The notes: generated from the letters alone by a model not told the origin. A DNA stretch of 64,000 bases from Pseudoflavonifractor_A sp022772585 (GCF_052065415.1 NZ_JBQHUB010000015.1:1-64000); one strand, 5' to 3'; positions 1-9,099 are shown, counted from the first letter of the stretch. Numbers and translations are program-made.

Positions 1-81
1 CACCGGACTTCATGAAGCCCCCCCCGCACCCAGGCCGGCGGCACGCCCCTGGCCGCGGCCCCCACAGCCCAACAAACCCCA

Positions 82-122
<41 letters not shown>

Positions 123-593
123 ACCCGCATCCGGGACAACGTGGGCATCCCTATCGAGCTGGCCCTGGCCGCCGTGGACCAGAGGCTGCGGGACGAGGGC
201 ATCCGGGACCAGGTATCGGTGGTCATCGGCGGCTCGGTCCGCTCCTCCTCCGACCTGGTGAAGGCCATCGCCCTGGGGGCCGACGCGGTGTACATCGCCA
301 CCGCCGCCCTGCTGGCCCTGGGCTGTCACCTGTGCCGCACCTGCCACACCGGAAAGTGCAACTGGGGCATCGCTACCCAGCGGCCCGACCTGGTCCGCCG
401 CCTGAATCCGGACATGGGCTGCCAGCGGCTCATCAATCTGGTCACCGCCTGGGACCATGAGCTCAAGGAGATGATGGGCGGCATGGGCATCAATTCCATC
501 GAGGCCCTGCGGGGCAACCGGCTCATGCTGCGGGGCATCGGCCTCAACCAGAAGGAGCTGGATATCCTGGGCGTCAAGTATGCCGGCGAATAA
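123..593 (+). CDS. Glutamate synthase, FMN-binding (GltB-like) domain protein, 3' part
   Basis: This is the carboxy-terminal part of the FMN-binding domain of an archaeal-type split glutamate synthase, which makes glutamate from glutamine-derived ammonia and 2-oxoglutarate. The readable protein starts at TRIRDNVGIP and contains VVIGGSVRSSSDLVKAIALG (the FMN phosphate-binding part of the TIM barrel). It also has the cysteine set CHLCRTCHTGKCNWG, typical of the 3Fe-4S cluster of the family. The 5' part is lost in the poly-C contig end, so no start codon can be assigned. Stop codon and downstream SD (AAGGAGG) are intact. The three genes that follow supply the Fe-S, FAD and GXGXG parts, so this is one multi-subunit enzyme operon. 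Confidence 0.85.
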   Translation, partial: TRIRDNVGIPIELALAAVDQRLRDEGIRDQVSVVIGGSVRSSSDLVKAIALGADAVYIATAALLALGCHLCRTCHTGKCNWGIATQRPDLVRRLNPDMGCQRLINLVTAWDHELKEMMGGMGINSIEALRGNRLMLRGIGLNQKELDILGVKYAGE

Positions 594-604
594 GGAGGCC
601 CGCC

Positions 605-1033
605 ATGAAACGCGTCTATGTGAATGAAAAGTGGTGTCTGGGCTGCCACCTGTGCGAATACTACTGTGCCTTTGCAAACTCCGGCAAATCCAGCATGGTC
701 AAGGCCCTGAAGGACCACAGGATCGCGCCCCGTATCCGCATTGAGGAGCGGAACAATATCTCCTTCGCCGTCTCCTGCCGCCACTGTGAAGATCCCATCT
801 GCGTCAAAAGCTGCATCTCCGGCGCCCTGTCCATGGTGGACGGCGCGGTGTTCATCGACTCGGACAAGTGCGTGGGCTGCTACACCTGTATCCTCACCTG
901 TCCCTACGGCGCCCTGACCCACAGCGAGCATGGGGCGGTGCAGAAGTGTGAGCTCTGCCAGAAAAACGAATTCGGCGTGCCCATGTGTGTGCAGGGCTGT
1001 CCCAACAAAGCCATCGTCTACGAGGAGAGGTGA
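605..1033 (+). CDS. 4Fe-4S polyferredoxin subunit of split glutamate synthase
   Basis: This is a small cytoplasmic electron carrier of 142 residues. Cysteine groups CLGCHLCEYYC near residue 11, CRHCEDPICVKSC near 59, CVGCYTCILTC near 91 and CELC...CVQGC near the end are the pattern of HycB-type proteins holding several 4Fe-4S clusters. An SD (AAGGAGG) lies 6-7 bases before the ATG. It sits between the FMN-domain gene and an FAD oxidoreductase, so it most likely passes electrons from the FAD protein to the FMN domain. The stop is only 5 bases before the next start, indicating translational coupling. Confidence 0.85.
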   Translation: MKRVYVNEKWCLGCHLCEYYCAFANSGKSSMVKALKDHRIAPRIRIEERNNISFAVSCRHCEDPICVKSCISGALSMVDGAVFIDSDKCVGCYTCILTCPYGALTHSEHGAVQKCELCQKNEFGVPMCVQGCPNKAIVYEER

Positions 1034-1038
1034 AGGGT

Positions 1039-2283
1039 ATGAAGTATGTCATCATCGGCAACGGCACCGCCGCCGTGGGCTGTGTGGAGGGCATCCGCGC
1101 CGTGGACCGGAGCGGGCCCATCACCATCGTCTCGGCGGAGCCTTACCCAGCCTATGGCCGGCCCCTCATCTCCTACCTGCTGGAAGGAAAGACCACCGAG
1201 GAGAAGATGCTCCGCTACCGCCCGGAGGACTGGTATGAGCGCAGCGGCGTCACCCCTCTGCTGGGGCGGCGGGCCGTCTCGGTGGACGCCGGGGCCGGAC
1301 AGGTGGTGCTGGAGGACGGCGGGCGGCTGGACTATGACAGGCTGTGCCTTGCAACCGGCTCCCGCCCCTTCGTGCCCCCCATGGAGGGACTGGAGACCGT
1401 GGAGCGAAAGACCAGCTTCATGACCCTGGATGACGCCAAAAATCTTGCCGCCATGCTGGGGGATGGAAAGGACAAACGGGTCCTCATCATCGGCGCCGGC
1501 CTCATCGGCCTCAAATGCGCCGAGGGCATCCTGGAGCGGTGCGCTTCCATTGACATTGTGGATCTGGCAGAGCGCATCCTGCCCAACGTGATGCTGCCCG
1601 AGCCGGCAGCCATCATCCAGCGGCATATTGAGTCAAAAGGCGTGCGCTTCCACCTGTCCGACTCGGTGGCCTCCTTCGCCCCCGACGCCGCCACCCTGAA
1701 GAGCGGGAAGGTCCTCCCCTTCGACGTGCTGGTGGTGGCGGTGGGCGTGCGGCCCAATACCGAGCTGGCCGCCGCCGCGGGCTGCCGGACGGACCGGGGG
1801 ATCAAGGTGGATGAGCACGGCGCCACCACGGTGCCCGATATCTACGCCGCCGGCGACTGCGCCGTCTCCCACGACATTTCCGCCGGCACCGACCGTATCC
1901 TGGCCATTCTGCCCAACGCCTACTTTCAGGGCGAGACCGCCGGGCGGAGTATGGCGGGGGGAGAGGCATCCTTTACCAAGGCCATCCCCATGAACGCCTC
2001 CGGCTTCATGGGACTGCATATGCTCACCGCCGGCAGCTACGACGGCGAGCAGTACCTGACCCGGGAGGACGGCAGCTACAAGCTGCTGGTCACCGCCGAT
2101 GACCGCCTGAAGGGCTTCATCCTCCTGGGAGAGGTGGACCGGGGCGGCATCTACACCTCCCTCATCCGGGAGCAGACCCCCCTGTCCTCCATCGATTTCG
2201 AGCTGATCCGGGAGAAGCCGCAGCTCATGGCCTTCTCCCGTTCCGAGCGGGCCAAAAAGTTGGGAGGCGTTAAGACATGGTGA
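1039..2283 (+). CDS. FAD-dependent NAD(P)H oxidoreductase, glutamate synthase small-subunit role
   Basis: This is a 414-residue class I pyridine nucleotide-disulfide oxidoreductase-like flavoprotein. The amino end has an FAD-binding Rossmann motif (IIGNGTAAVGC). A second Rossmann motif, IIGAGLIGLKCAEGI, near residue 155 binds NAD(P)H, and the later segment DIYAAGDCA is the second FAD contact. The carboxy end resembles the NirB/rubredoxin reductase-type dimer domain. The ATG at 1039 was chosen because it follows an AGAGGTGAAGG SD and the Rossmann fold begins at residue 2; an upstream in-frame ATG lies inside the ferredoxin gene. It probably feeds electrons from NAD(P)H into the synthase. The 3' end overlaps the next gene by 7 bases. 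Confidence 0.85.
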   Translation: MKYVIIGNGTAAVGCVEGIRAVDRSGPITIVSAEPYPAYGRPLISYLLEGKTTEEKMLRYRPEDWYERSGVTPLLGRRAVSVDAGAGQVVLEDGGRLDYDRLCLATGSRPFVPPMEGLETVERKTSFMTLDDAKNLAAMLGDGKDKRVLIIGAGLIGLKCAEGILERCASIDIVDLAERILPNVMLPEPAAIIQRHIESKGVRFHLSDSVASFAPDAATLKSGKVLPFDVLVVAVGVRPNTELAAAAGCRTDRGIKVDEHGATTVPDIYAAGDCAVSHDISAGTDRILAILPNAYFQGETAGRSMAGGEASFTKAIPMNASGFMGLHMLTAGSYDGEQYLTREDGSYKLLVTADDRLKGFILLGEVDRGGIYTSLIREQTPLSSIDFELIREKPQLMAFSRSERAKKLGGVKTW

Positions 2284-2996
2284 TCCAGGCCAACAGCACA
2301 TACTATCAGCAGCTCAACGAGCAGATCCGCGCCTGCCCCGACCAGGAGGTGGTGGTGGAGCGGATCTTCGGCCAGCGCTATCTGGCCTGCGGCTCCTCCG
2401 GGCGGTATTTCCGCCTGCGGGGTACCCCGGGCAACGGCCTGGGCCAGTATCTCAACGGCTCTGACGTGGAGGTGTTCGGCAACTGCCAGGAGGCGGTGGG
2501 CGACACCATGAACGACGGCACCATCGTGGTCCACGGCAGCTGCGGGGACGCCTGCGGCTACGCCATGCGGGGCGGCTCCATCTTTATCGAGGGAAATGTG
2601 GGCTACCGGGCCGGCATCCACATGAAATCCTATCTGGACAAATCCCCTCTGCTGGTGATAGGGGGCCGGGCCGGCTCCTTCCTGGGGGAGTACCAGGCGG
2701 GGGGTACCATCGCCGTTTTGGGCCTGGAGGAGAGCGATGAGCCCATCGTGGGCAATTTCTGCGGCATGGGCATGTACGGCGGGAAGATTTTCCTCCGGGG
2801 CGGCCGTATCCCCGCCCTGCCTCAGCGCCTGGTGGTCCGCACGGCGGAAGCGGCCGATCTGGCCGAGCTGGAGAGCGCCCTGCGGCGGTTCTGCGGTCAT
2901 TTCGGCCGGGACCTGGAGCAAGTAATGGATGCTCCCTTCCAGGTCATTACCCCTGACAGCGCCAACCCCTACAAGCAGCTCTATATTGCCAATTGA
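2277..2996 (+). CDS. GXGXG-domain protein, glutamate synthase alpha-subunit C-terminal domain
   Basis: This 239-residue protein is built from repeats of the right-handed beta-helix GXGXG type that closes large glutamate synthases. Visible repeats include GTPGNGLGQYLNG, GSCGDACGYAMRGG, GNVGYRAG and GMGMYGGKIFLRGG. In conventional GltB this domain is fused; here it is a separate subunit, as in archaeal-type split enzymes. Its ATG overlaps the oxidoreductase stop by 7 bases, so it is translationally coupled. It is the last gene of the operon and is followed by a long GC-rich hairpin. Confidence 0.85.
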   Translation: MVIQANSTYYQQLNEQIRACPDQEVVVERIFGQRYLACGSSGRYFRLRGTPGNGLGQYLNGSDVEVFGNCQEAVGDTMNDGTIVVHGSCGDACGYAMRGGSIFIEGNVGYRAGIHMKSYLDKSPLLVIGGRAGSFLGEYQAGGTIAVLGLEESDEPIVGNFCGMGMYGGKIFLRGGRIPALPQRLVVRTAEAADLAELESALRRFCGHFGRDLEQVMDAPFQVITPDSANPYKQLYIAN

Positions 2997-3002
2997 TCCA
3001 TA

Positions 3003-3035
3003 GCCGCCGGCGGAGAGGAGAGCTCCGCCGGCGGC
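3003..3035 (+). terminator. GC-rich hairpin after glutamate synthase operon
   Basis: A perfect 13-bp stem (GCCGCCGGCGGAG at 3003-3015 with its complement at 3023-3035) encloses a 7-base loop. No U tract follows, so termination may be inefficient or Rho-assisted, and some read-through into pyrG is possible. Confidence 0.5.
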
Positions 3036-3072
3036 TGCCGTGGTTTGATCTATTTGTGAGGAGGAATCGCGT

Positions 3073-4674
3073 ATGACCAAATTCATTTTCGTGACCGGAG
3101 GCGTGGTGTCCGGTCTGGGCAAGGGGATCACCGCCGCCTCCCTGGGCCGCCTGCTCAAGCAGCGGGGCCTGCGGGTGAAGGTCCAGAAGCTGGACCCCTA
3201 TCTCAACGTGGACCCGGGCACCATGAGCCCCTACCAGCACGGGGAGGTGTTCGTTACCGACGACGGCGCCGAGACCGACCTGGACCTGGGCCACTACGAG
3301 CGGTTCATTGACGAGAACCTGACCTTCAACTCCTCGGTGTCCTCGGGCAAGGTGTACTGGAACGTGCTCAACCGGGAGCGGGCGGGGGACTATCTGGGGG
3401 GCACGGTGCAGATCATCCCCCATATCACAGGTGAGATCAAGCGCAACATTTACTCCCTGGAGGGGCCGGAGACCGACGTGGCCATCGTGGAGATCGGCGG
3501 TACCGTGGGCGATATCGAGAGCCAGCCCTTCCTGGAGTCCATCCGCCAGGTGGCTGCCGAGCGGGGCCGCCAGAACGTGATGTTCATCCACGTTTCCCTC
3601 ATCGTGTCCATCCCCGGCTCCGGCGAGCTCAAGAGTAAGCCCACCCAGCACTCGGCCAAGGAGCTGCTGAGCCTGGGCATCCAGCCCGACGTGATTATGT
3701 GCCGCTGTGACTCCCCCATCCCCGACGAGATCCTGGAGAAGATCTCCCTGTTCTGCAACATCCCCCGGGAGTGCGCCATCCCCAACTTGACCGCCGATAT
3801 CCTCTACGACGTGCCCCTGATGCTGGAGCGGGAGGGGCTGGCCGACGTGGTGGTGCGGCGGCTGGGGCTCATCTGCCATATGCCCGACCTGACCGAGTGG
3901 GCCACCATGGTCCACAAGGCCAAGCACCCCAAGGGCACGGTGAGGATCGCCCTGGTGGGCAAGTACGTCTCCCTCCATGACGCCTACCTCAGCGTGGTGG
4001 AGGCCCTGACCCACGGCGGCATCGAGAACGAGGTGAAGGTGGACATCCAGTGGGTGGACTCGGAGACCGTCACCGATGACAACGCCGCCGCCATCCTCAG
4101 CGGAGCAGACGGCGTGCTGGTGCCCGGCGGCTTCGGCGACCGGGGCATCGAGGGAAAAATCTCCGCCATCCGGTACGCCCGGGAAAACAGGGTGCCCTTC
4201 CTGGGCATCTGCCTGGGGATGCAGATGGCGGTGGTGGAGTATGCCCGCCATGTGTGCGGCTGGGCCGACGCCCACTCCAGCGAGCTGAGCCAGACCACCG
4301 CCCACCCGGTCATCGACTTAATGCCTGACCAGCGGGGGATCACCGCCAAGGGAGGTACCATGCGTCTGGGCTCCTATCCCTGCCGGGTGGTGAGCCACGA
4401 CAGCTTTACCTACCGGGCCTACGGCGCCGACGAGATCGCCGAGCGCCACCGCCACCGCTACGAGTTCAACAACGACTACCGGGAGGCCCTTACCGAGGCG
4501 GGGCTGGTGCTGGCCGGGCTCTCCCCCGACGAGCGGCTGGTGGAGATCGTGGAGCTGCCCGGCCACCCCTGGTTCGTGGGCGTCCAGTTCCATCCGGAAC
4601 TGAAATCCCGGCCCAACAAGGCCCATCCCCTGTTCCGGGACTTCATCGGCGCGGCGAAAGCCCAACGGAATTAG
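3073..4674 (+). CDS. pyrG: CTP synthase
   Basis: This enzyme converts UTP, ATP and glutamine to CTP in the last step of pyrimidine nucleotide synthesis. At 533 residues it has the family's usual length. The amino-terminal synthetase half begins KFIFVTGGVVSGLGKGI, the ATP-binding P-loop-like motif, and continues with the KLDPYLNVDPGTMSP signature. The carboxy-terminal half is a class I glutamine amidotransferase: nucleophile Cys380 in FLGICLGMQ, with His507 and Glu509 in VQFHPEL. GAGGAGG lies 7 bases before the ATG. It is followed by a bidirectional terminator shared with the convergent flippase gene. Confidence 0.97.
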   Translation: MTKFIFVTGGVVSGLGKGITAASLGRLLKQRGLRVKVQKLDPYLNVDPGTMSPYQHGEVFVTDDGAETDLDLGHYERFIDENLTFNSSVSSGKVYWNVLNRERAGDYLGGTVQIIPHITGEIKRNIYSLEGPETDVAIVEIGGTVGDIESQPFLESIRQVAAERGRQNVMFIHVSLIVSIPGSGELKSKPTQHSAKELLSLGIQPDVIMCRCDSPIPDEILEKISLFCNIPRECAIPNLTADILYDVPLMLEREGLADVVVRRLGLICHMPDLTEWATMVHKAKHPKGTVRIALVGKYVSLHDAYLSVVEALTHGGIENEVKVDIQWVDSETVTDDNAAAILSGADGVLVPGGFGDRGIEGKISAIRYARENRVPFLGICLGMQMAVVEYARHVCGWADAHSSELSQTTAHPVIDLMPDQRGITAKGGTMRLGSYPCRVVSHDSFTYRAYGADEIAERHRHRYEFNNDYREALTEAGLVLAGLSPDERLVEIVELPGHPWFVGVQFHPELKSRPNKAHPLFRDFIGAAKAQRN

Positions 4675-4685
4675 ATTTGAAATGG

Positions 4686-4715
4686 AAAAAGACCGGCTGT
4701 ACAGCCGGTCTTTTT
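4686..4715. terminator. Bidirectional intrinsic terminator between pyrG and flippase
   Basis: AAAAAGACCGGCTG pairs with CAGCCGGTCTTTTT around a 2-base centre. A tracts on one side and T tracts on the other serve both converging genes. Confidence 0.9.
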
Positions 4716-4723
4716 CCACATTT

Positions 4724-6250
4724 CTACCCTCCCATGTGGAAGAGTTCCCGCACCGGCACGCCCTGGGCCAGCAGGGCGGCCAGGTAGAGCACTGTGCCAA
4801 AGGCCAGGCAGGCCAGGGCTGCGGCCGCGCCGTCCGCACCCGCGTCCAGCAGCACCCGGAAGAGCAGATTCACCACCAGCCCCATGAGCAGGGAGGCCAG
4901 GACCGGGGCGGTGCACCACTGGAAGAGCCGGGGGCGCATCCTGGCGCGGCGGGCCACCTGCCGCCAGTTGAGGACCGCGCCCAAAGCCGAGCTGGCCACA
5001 AATCCGGCCACATAGCCCCGCAGCCCCACGCCGGGCAGCCCCATGAGGAACCAGGTGCACCAGAGCTGGACCGCACCGCACACAATGGCGTTCCAGGCGG
5101 CGGCGCGCTGTCTGCCCATGCCGTTGAGCACCCCGGAGAGCACGCTCTGGTAACAGGAGAGAAGGACCCCCACCGAGAGGGGGACGATAAAGTCCCCCGC
5201 CGTCTCCTCCCGAAAGAGAAAGCGGCCGATGGTGGGGCCCAGCACGGTCAGCAGGGCCATGGAGGGCATGATGAGCACCGAGGTGGCCAGCATGGCCCTG
5301 TGGATATGGCCGCGGATGGCGTCCCCACGGCCCAGGGCGGAGAGCTGGGCCAGCCGGGGCACCAGCATCAGGCCCATGGCGCCGATGAAGGCGGTGGGCA
5401 TGCAGAGCATGGGTACTGTCATGCCGCACAGTACGCCAAAGGCGCTCATGGCCTGGGATACGTCGGCCCCGGAGGCCACCAGCCGCTGGGGGATGAGCAC
5501 CGCGTTGGCCGAGCCCATCAGGTTGCCCAGCAGGGAGGTGAGCCCAATGGGGACGGCGATGGAGAAAATGCGGCGGTTCAGGCCGGGCGGGGCGGCGCGG
5601 CGGGGCAGACCGGCGGTATGGCGGCGGTAGAGAATGGTCAGGGTCACCGCGGAAAAGACCTCGCAGATCACCATGCCGGTCACGATGAGGCCCACGGTGC
5701 GCTCCGGGTTCTGGGGGAGAAAAAAGACCAGCAGGCCCAGCACCGCGCCGGTGCGGATGAACTGCTCGCACAGCTCCACCGCCGCCGGGGGGCGCACCAG
5801 CCCGGCGCCGTAGAAGAAGTGCTTGTGCAGATTTTCGATTCCGGTGAGCAGGATGCAGGGCAGCAGGAGCAGCAGGCCCAGCTGGGTCCTGGCGTCCCCC
5901 AGAAGGCGAACCGAGATGGGGTCGTACCACACCGCCACCACCGCCGCCGCCAGCGCGAACAGGATGAGAAAGGCGGCCAGGCACCGGCGGAGCACCGGGA
6001 GCATGGCCTCCGCCCCGCCCCGGGCGTGATATTCGGAGGAGAGGGTGGATACCGCCACCGTCAGCCCCACGGCGGTGACCGACATGAGCACCGAGTACAC
6101 CGGCATGATGAGCTGATAGAGCCCCATGATCTCGGCTCCCACCAGCCGGGAGAGAAAGATGCGGTAGACAAATCCAACTACCTGTGCCACCAGGCTGGTA
6201 CCGGTGAGCAGCATGGTGCCATAGAGCATGGAAGAACGGCTGAGCTTCAC
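4724..6250 (-). CDS. Polysaccharide/lipid flippase of the MOP superfamily (SpoVB/MurJ-like)
   Basis: This 508-residue integral membrane protein has about 12-14 hydrophobic helices and almost no soluble domain. The start (GTMLLTGTSLVAQVVGFVYR) and the PRLAQLSALGRGD segment fit the SpoVB/Wzx branch of the multidrug/oligosaccharidyl-lipid/polysaccharide exporters, which flip lipid-linked sugars such as lipid II or sporulation peptidoglycan precursors. Translation starts at a GTG preceded by AAGGGGGGAA. It stands alone, convergent with pyrG and divergent from the DUF554 gene. Which lipid it moves cannot be read from sequence. Very high GC (many GGC/CTG codons) is like its neighbours. Confidence 0.8.
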   Translation of the reverse strand: MKLSRSSMLYGTMLLTGTSLVAQVVGFVYRIFLSRLVGAEIMGLYQLIMPVYSVLMSVTAVGLTVAVSTLSSEYHARGGAEAMLPVLRRCLAAFLILFALAAAVVAVWYDPISVRLLGDARTQLGLLLLLPCILLTGIENLHKHFFYGAGLVRPPAAVELCEQFIRTGAVLGLLVFFLPQNPERTVGLIVTGMVICEVFSAVTLTILYRRHTAGLPRRAAPPGLNRRIFSIAVPIGLTSLLGNLMGSANAVLIPQRLVASGADVSQAMSAFGVLCGMTVPMLCMPTAFIGAMGLMLVPRLAQLSALGRGDAIRGHIHRAMLATSVLIMPSMALLTVLGPTIGRFLFREETAGDFIVPLSVGVLLSCYQSVLSGVLNGMGRQRAAAWNAIVCGAVQLWCTWFLMGLPGVGLRGYVAGFVASSALGAVLNWRQVARRARMRPRLFQWCTAPVLASLLMGLVVNLLFRVLLDAGADGAAAALACLAFGTVLYLAALLAQGVPVRELFHMGG

Positions 6251-6319
6251 AATGGCTTCCCCCCTTCTTACAGACTATATTCCGGAAGGGACGGGGGCAT
6301 GAGCAAAGGGGAAAAAAGT

Positions 6320-6348
6320 TTGACAAACCGGCGGGAAACAGGTATCAT
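6320..6348 (+). promoter_or_regulatory. Sigma-A promoter of DUF554 gene
   Basis: A consensus -35 TTGACA (6320-6325) and -10 TATCAT (6343-6348) are separated by exactly 17 bases, about 50 bases before the start codon. Confidence 0.85.
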
Positions 6349-6403
6349 TTGATTTAACACTATGAAGTGAAAAAGACCCGCGCGGGAAGGAGCATATTCC
6401 AGC

Positions 6404-7102
6404 ATGATCGCCACGATTATCAATGTCATTCTGGTCCTGATGGGCAGCGCCGTCGGACTGATCTTCAAAAACCGCATCAGCGCCCGGTTTTCCGGTATGC
6501 TGACCAGCGCCCTGGGCCTGTGTGTGCTGGGCATCGGCATCTCCAGCATGATCGCCACAGAGGACAGCCTGTGCGTCATCCTCTGCATGGTGGCGGGCAC
6601 CCTGCTGGGGGAGGCGCTGCACATCGAGGACCGGCTGGAGGGGATCGGCGATGTGCTGCGCCGTAAGCTCATCCGGGGCGAGGGGAGCAGCAGCCGCTTT
6701 GTGGAGGGGTTTGTCAGCGCCACCGTCCTCTTCTGTGTGGGGGCCATGGCCATCAACGGCTCTCTGGACGCGGGACTGCGGCAGGATTACTCCATCCTCA
6801 TCTCCAAGGGTGTCATCGACGGCTTTACCTCCATCACCTTTGCCGCGGCCATGGGTGTGGGAGTGGCCTTCAGTGCGGTGCCTCTCTTTCTCTACCAGGG
6901 GGGACTAACCCTGCTGGCCCAGTTTGTGGGGAGCTATCTCAGCGAGGCGGTGGTGGTGGAGATGAGCGCCGTGGGCGGCACCATCATTGTGGGCATCGCT
7001 TTGAACATGCTGGGCCTGCCCAAGGAAAAGATCCGGGTGGGGAACATGCTGCCCGCCATCTTCCTGCCGGTGCTCTACATCCCCCTGACCGGCCTGCTGT
7101 AA
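6404..7102 (+). CDS. DUF554 family membrane protein (YdfK/YqgA-like)
   Basis: This 232-residue membrane protein has about seven hydrophobic segments. The GTIINVILVLMGSAVG-like start (here ATIINVILVLMGSAVGLIFK), the GEALHIEDRLEGIGD loop and FVEGFVSATVLFCVGAMAI are signatures of the DUF554 family, putative transport proteins with no firmly assigned substrate. A GGAAGG SD lies before ATG 6404. The gene has its own strong promoter and a hairpin terminator, so it is monocistronic. Confidence 0.85.
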   Translation: MIATIINVILVLMGSAVGLIFKNRISARFSGMLTSALGLCVLGIGISSMIATEDSLCVILCMVAGTLLGEALHIEDRLEGIGDVLRRKLIRGEGSSSRFVEGFVSATVLFCVGAMAINGSLDAGLRQDYSILISKGVIDGFTSITFAAAMGVGVAFSAVPLFLYQGGLTLLAQFVGSYLSEAVVVEMSAVGGTIIVGIALNMLGLPKEKIRVGNMLPAIFLPVLYIPLTGLL

Positions 7103-7140
7103 GGCGGGAACGGCGGCAGAATACGAACGCAGCAGAACAG

Positions 7141-7182
7141 AACCGACCCCCGGGTGCACAGCGGCGCCCGGGGGACGGTTTT
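7141..7182 (+). terminator. Terminator after DUF554 gene
   Basis: The stem ACCG-A-CCCCCGGG pairs with CCCGGGGG-A-CGGT around a 12-base loop and ends in TTTTT on the plus strand. Confidence 0.8.
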
Positions 7183-7186
7183 TCAC

Positions 7187-7720
7187 TTATTGGGGCCCTT
7201 CCTCCGGCCCGGCCAGGAATCCCTTGCGGGCAAGCTCGGCCTCGATGAGGTCCAGCATCTCCTCCGAGTCGGCCCGGATGGTGTGGCAGTGGTAGCCGGA
7301 GGTCAGGTTCTTCAGGGGCGAGGCCCGGCCCCTGCGGATGTCGGAGACAAAGTCCTGTACCTGCTTCCGGGAGCTGACGTCCAGGTCGGCCCGCAGCTCG
7401 CCGTACACGGTGTGGACCACAAACACATCCAGCACCGTGCCGCCGAAGTCCACCACGGTATTGAGCTCCTCGGCGATATCCTCGTCGCTGTGGAGCACCC
7501 GGACCACCCGGGTGGCGCCGGAGGAGGTCTGGCAGAGATAGCCCCGGTTGGTGGACAGGATATCGTGGCCTTCGGCCCGCAGCAGGGCCACGTCCTGGAC
7601 GATGACCTGACGGCTCACGCCGAAATCCCGGGCCAGCGCCGCGCCTGAAAGGGGCGTAGAGCTGTGCCGCATCCGGGAGAGAAGTTCCTGTCTGCGCTGT
7701 GTGCCGGTGAGCATGGACAT
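7187..7720 (-). CDS. niaR: NiaR-type niacin-responsive repressor (HTH + 3H domain)
   Basis: This 177-residue regulator has an amino-terminal HTH_11 winged helix (residues about 5-60, LSGAALARDFGVSRQVIVQD) followed by the 3H domain. The 3H domain carries the conserved histidines in VVHTVYGEL, SGYHCHTI and nearby, which bind a metal and nicotinic acid. NiaR/YrxA proteins repress NAD synthesis and niacin uptake genes when niacin is plentiful. No nad or niacin-transport gene is adjacent, so its targets lie outside the window. Length and architecture are normal. The start is MSMLTG, or MLTG two codons later. Confidence 0.88.
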   Translation of the reverse strand: MSMLTGTQRRQELLSRMRHSSTPLSGAALARDFGVSRQVIVQDVALLRAEGHDILSTNRGYLCQTSSGATRVVRVLHSDEDIAEELNTVVDFGGTVLDVFVVHTVYGELRADLDVSSRKQVQDFVSDIRRGRASPLKNLTSGYHCHTIRADSEEMLDLIEAELARKGFLAGPEEGPQ

Positions 7721-7824
7721 ACCGCCTTCCTTTCCCCGGGACCGTGCCGCCGGGGATCATGGATAACGATAGTATACTCCAAAACCGCCGTCTTTTCCAG
7801 CGCTTTTCCGCAGCGGGGACCCGG

Positions 7825-9099
7825 TCATAGCCCCCAGTGCTCGGGCAGGTCGTAGCCGTAGAGATAGGGGTCGCTCATTTCCAGCTCCCAGCTCCCGTCC
7901 TCCTGCTGTACCGGGGTGTAGGAGCCGTCCAGCCACATGGCCTCCCGGCCGTATTCGTCGGTGAACCAGACCGCCAAAGTCACCTGGTCTCCCTCCGCCA
8001 TGGGGAAGGAGAGATGGTCAAAGTGGAAGAATTGGGCGTCCTCAAGGTTCCCGTGCCAGGAGTCGGGCTGGCCGCAGGACTCACCCCACTGGACCAGATC
8101 CCGGTTGAGGAAAATGCCCATCCGCAGCTCCCGGATGGAGGCGGGACCGAACCGGCCCGTGCTGCCGGGGTCGAGATCCACATAGGAATAGACGTCGTCC
8201 CGGGTAAAGACACCCGACTCGTCCAGTTTCTCCCAGAAGAATACCTCATGGGAGGCGAGATGCAGAAACTGGGGCATGGAATCGCTCCACAGCCCGGAAT
8301 ACTGGTCCAGCAGCTGGGTCTCCCGCACGCCGTCGTGCTCAAAGACGATGTACAGACTCATGGAGTCGGTGAGGGCCACTTCGGCCTCACCGGCGAAGGT
8401 CTGGCCCGACGGGCTGTAGGGCCCGAAAGTGAAGCGGGAAACGCCGTTATCCACCTCGAACCAGGCGGTCATTCCCTCCTGAAAGGTCCTGGGCACCGCC
8501 CGGAAGGAGAAGGTGACCATGTTGCCGGCCGGGTCGGTGGATCTGATCTCGGTGCCGTAGTCGACGGTCAGGTCGTTCTGGGCCTTGAGGATCTCCTCCA
8601 CCCTGCTTGAGATGCCGCCGATCTGGGCGCTGACATTGGACTGGATGCCGCCCACCGTGTTCTGCAGGTCCATATACCGCTGGTCCAGCCGGCTGAGCTG
8701 GCGGGAGAGGGACCAGAGGGCAGCTGCTATACACAGGACGCCCAGGGCCACGCACACCTTGACCAGCCTGCGCCGCCCGGGGGAGAGCGCGGGAGCGGGC
8801 CCGGGCCCGGGCAGGGCGGAGAGATAACGGTCCACGATCTCCTGCACCATGGCCAGCTGCTCCTCGCTGAGCTCGGCGCCGGCTGCGGCGGGGGCGCTCT
8901 CCTCCTCCACGCCCAGCAGCCACCCCACCGGAACAGAAAAGAGGCGGCTCATGGCGATGAGCTTTTCGATCTCGGGAAAGGTGGCGTCCGATTCCCATTT
9001 ATAGATAGCCTGCCGGGAGACCCCCAGGGCGCTGCCCAGCGCCTCCTGGGACAGGCCCTGCTCCTTTCGCTTCTGGGCAATGCGCTGGCCAAGGGTCAT
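7825..9099 (-). CDS. Membrane-anchored XRE-family regulator with extracytoplasmic domain
   Basis: This 424-residue protein has three parts. Residues 3-57 are a Cro/CI-type HTH (LSQEALGSALGVSRQAIYKWE). After a Pro/Ala-rich linker, one transmembrane helix lies at about 113-131 (VCVALGVLCIAAALW). A short heptad-like stretch at about 135-170 leads into a ~250-residue extracytoplasmic region rich in beta-strand-like sequence. The layout fits a one-component sensor that binds DNA inside and reads a signal outside. The outer domain is not one I recognise. SD AAAGGAGGAAG lies before the ATG. No target gene is obvious; autoregulation is possible. Confidence 0.75.
   Translation of the reverse strand: MTLGQRIAQKRKEQGLSQEALGSALGVSRQAIYKWESDATFPEIEKLIAMSRLFSVPVGWLLGVEEESAPAAAGAELSEEQLAMVQEIVDRYLSALPGPGPAPALSPGRRRLVKVCVALGVLCIAAALWSLSRQLSRLDQRYMDLQNTVGGIQSNVSAQIGGISSRVEEILKAQNDLTVDYGTEIRSTDPAGNMVTFSFRAVPRTFQEGMTAWFEVDNGVSRFTFGPYSPSGQTFAGEAEVALTDSMSLYIVFEHDGVRETQLLDQYSGLWSDSMPQFLHLASHEVFFWEKLDESGVFTRDDVYSYVDLDPGSTGRFGPASIRELRMGIFLNRDLVQWGESCGQPDSWHGNLEDAQFFHFDHLSFPMAEGDQVTLAVWFTDEYGREAMWLDGSYTPVQQEDGSWELEMSDPYLYGYDLPEHWGL

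Noticed and set aside
4682..6352. 556-codon plus-strand open frame
   Set aside because: Antisense of the flippase gene, Gln/His/Gly-rich with no fold signals.
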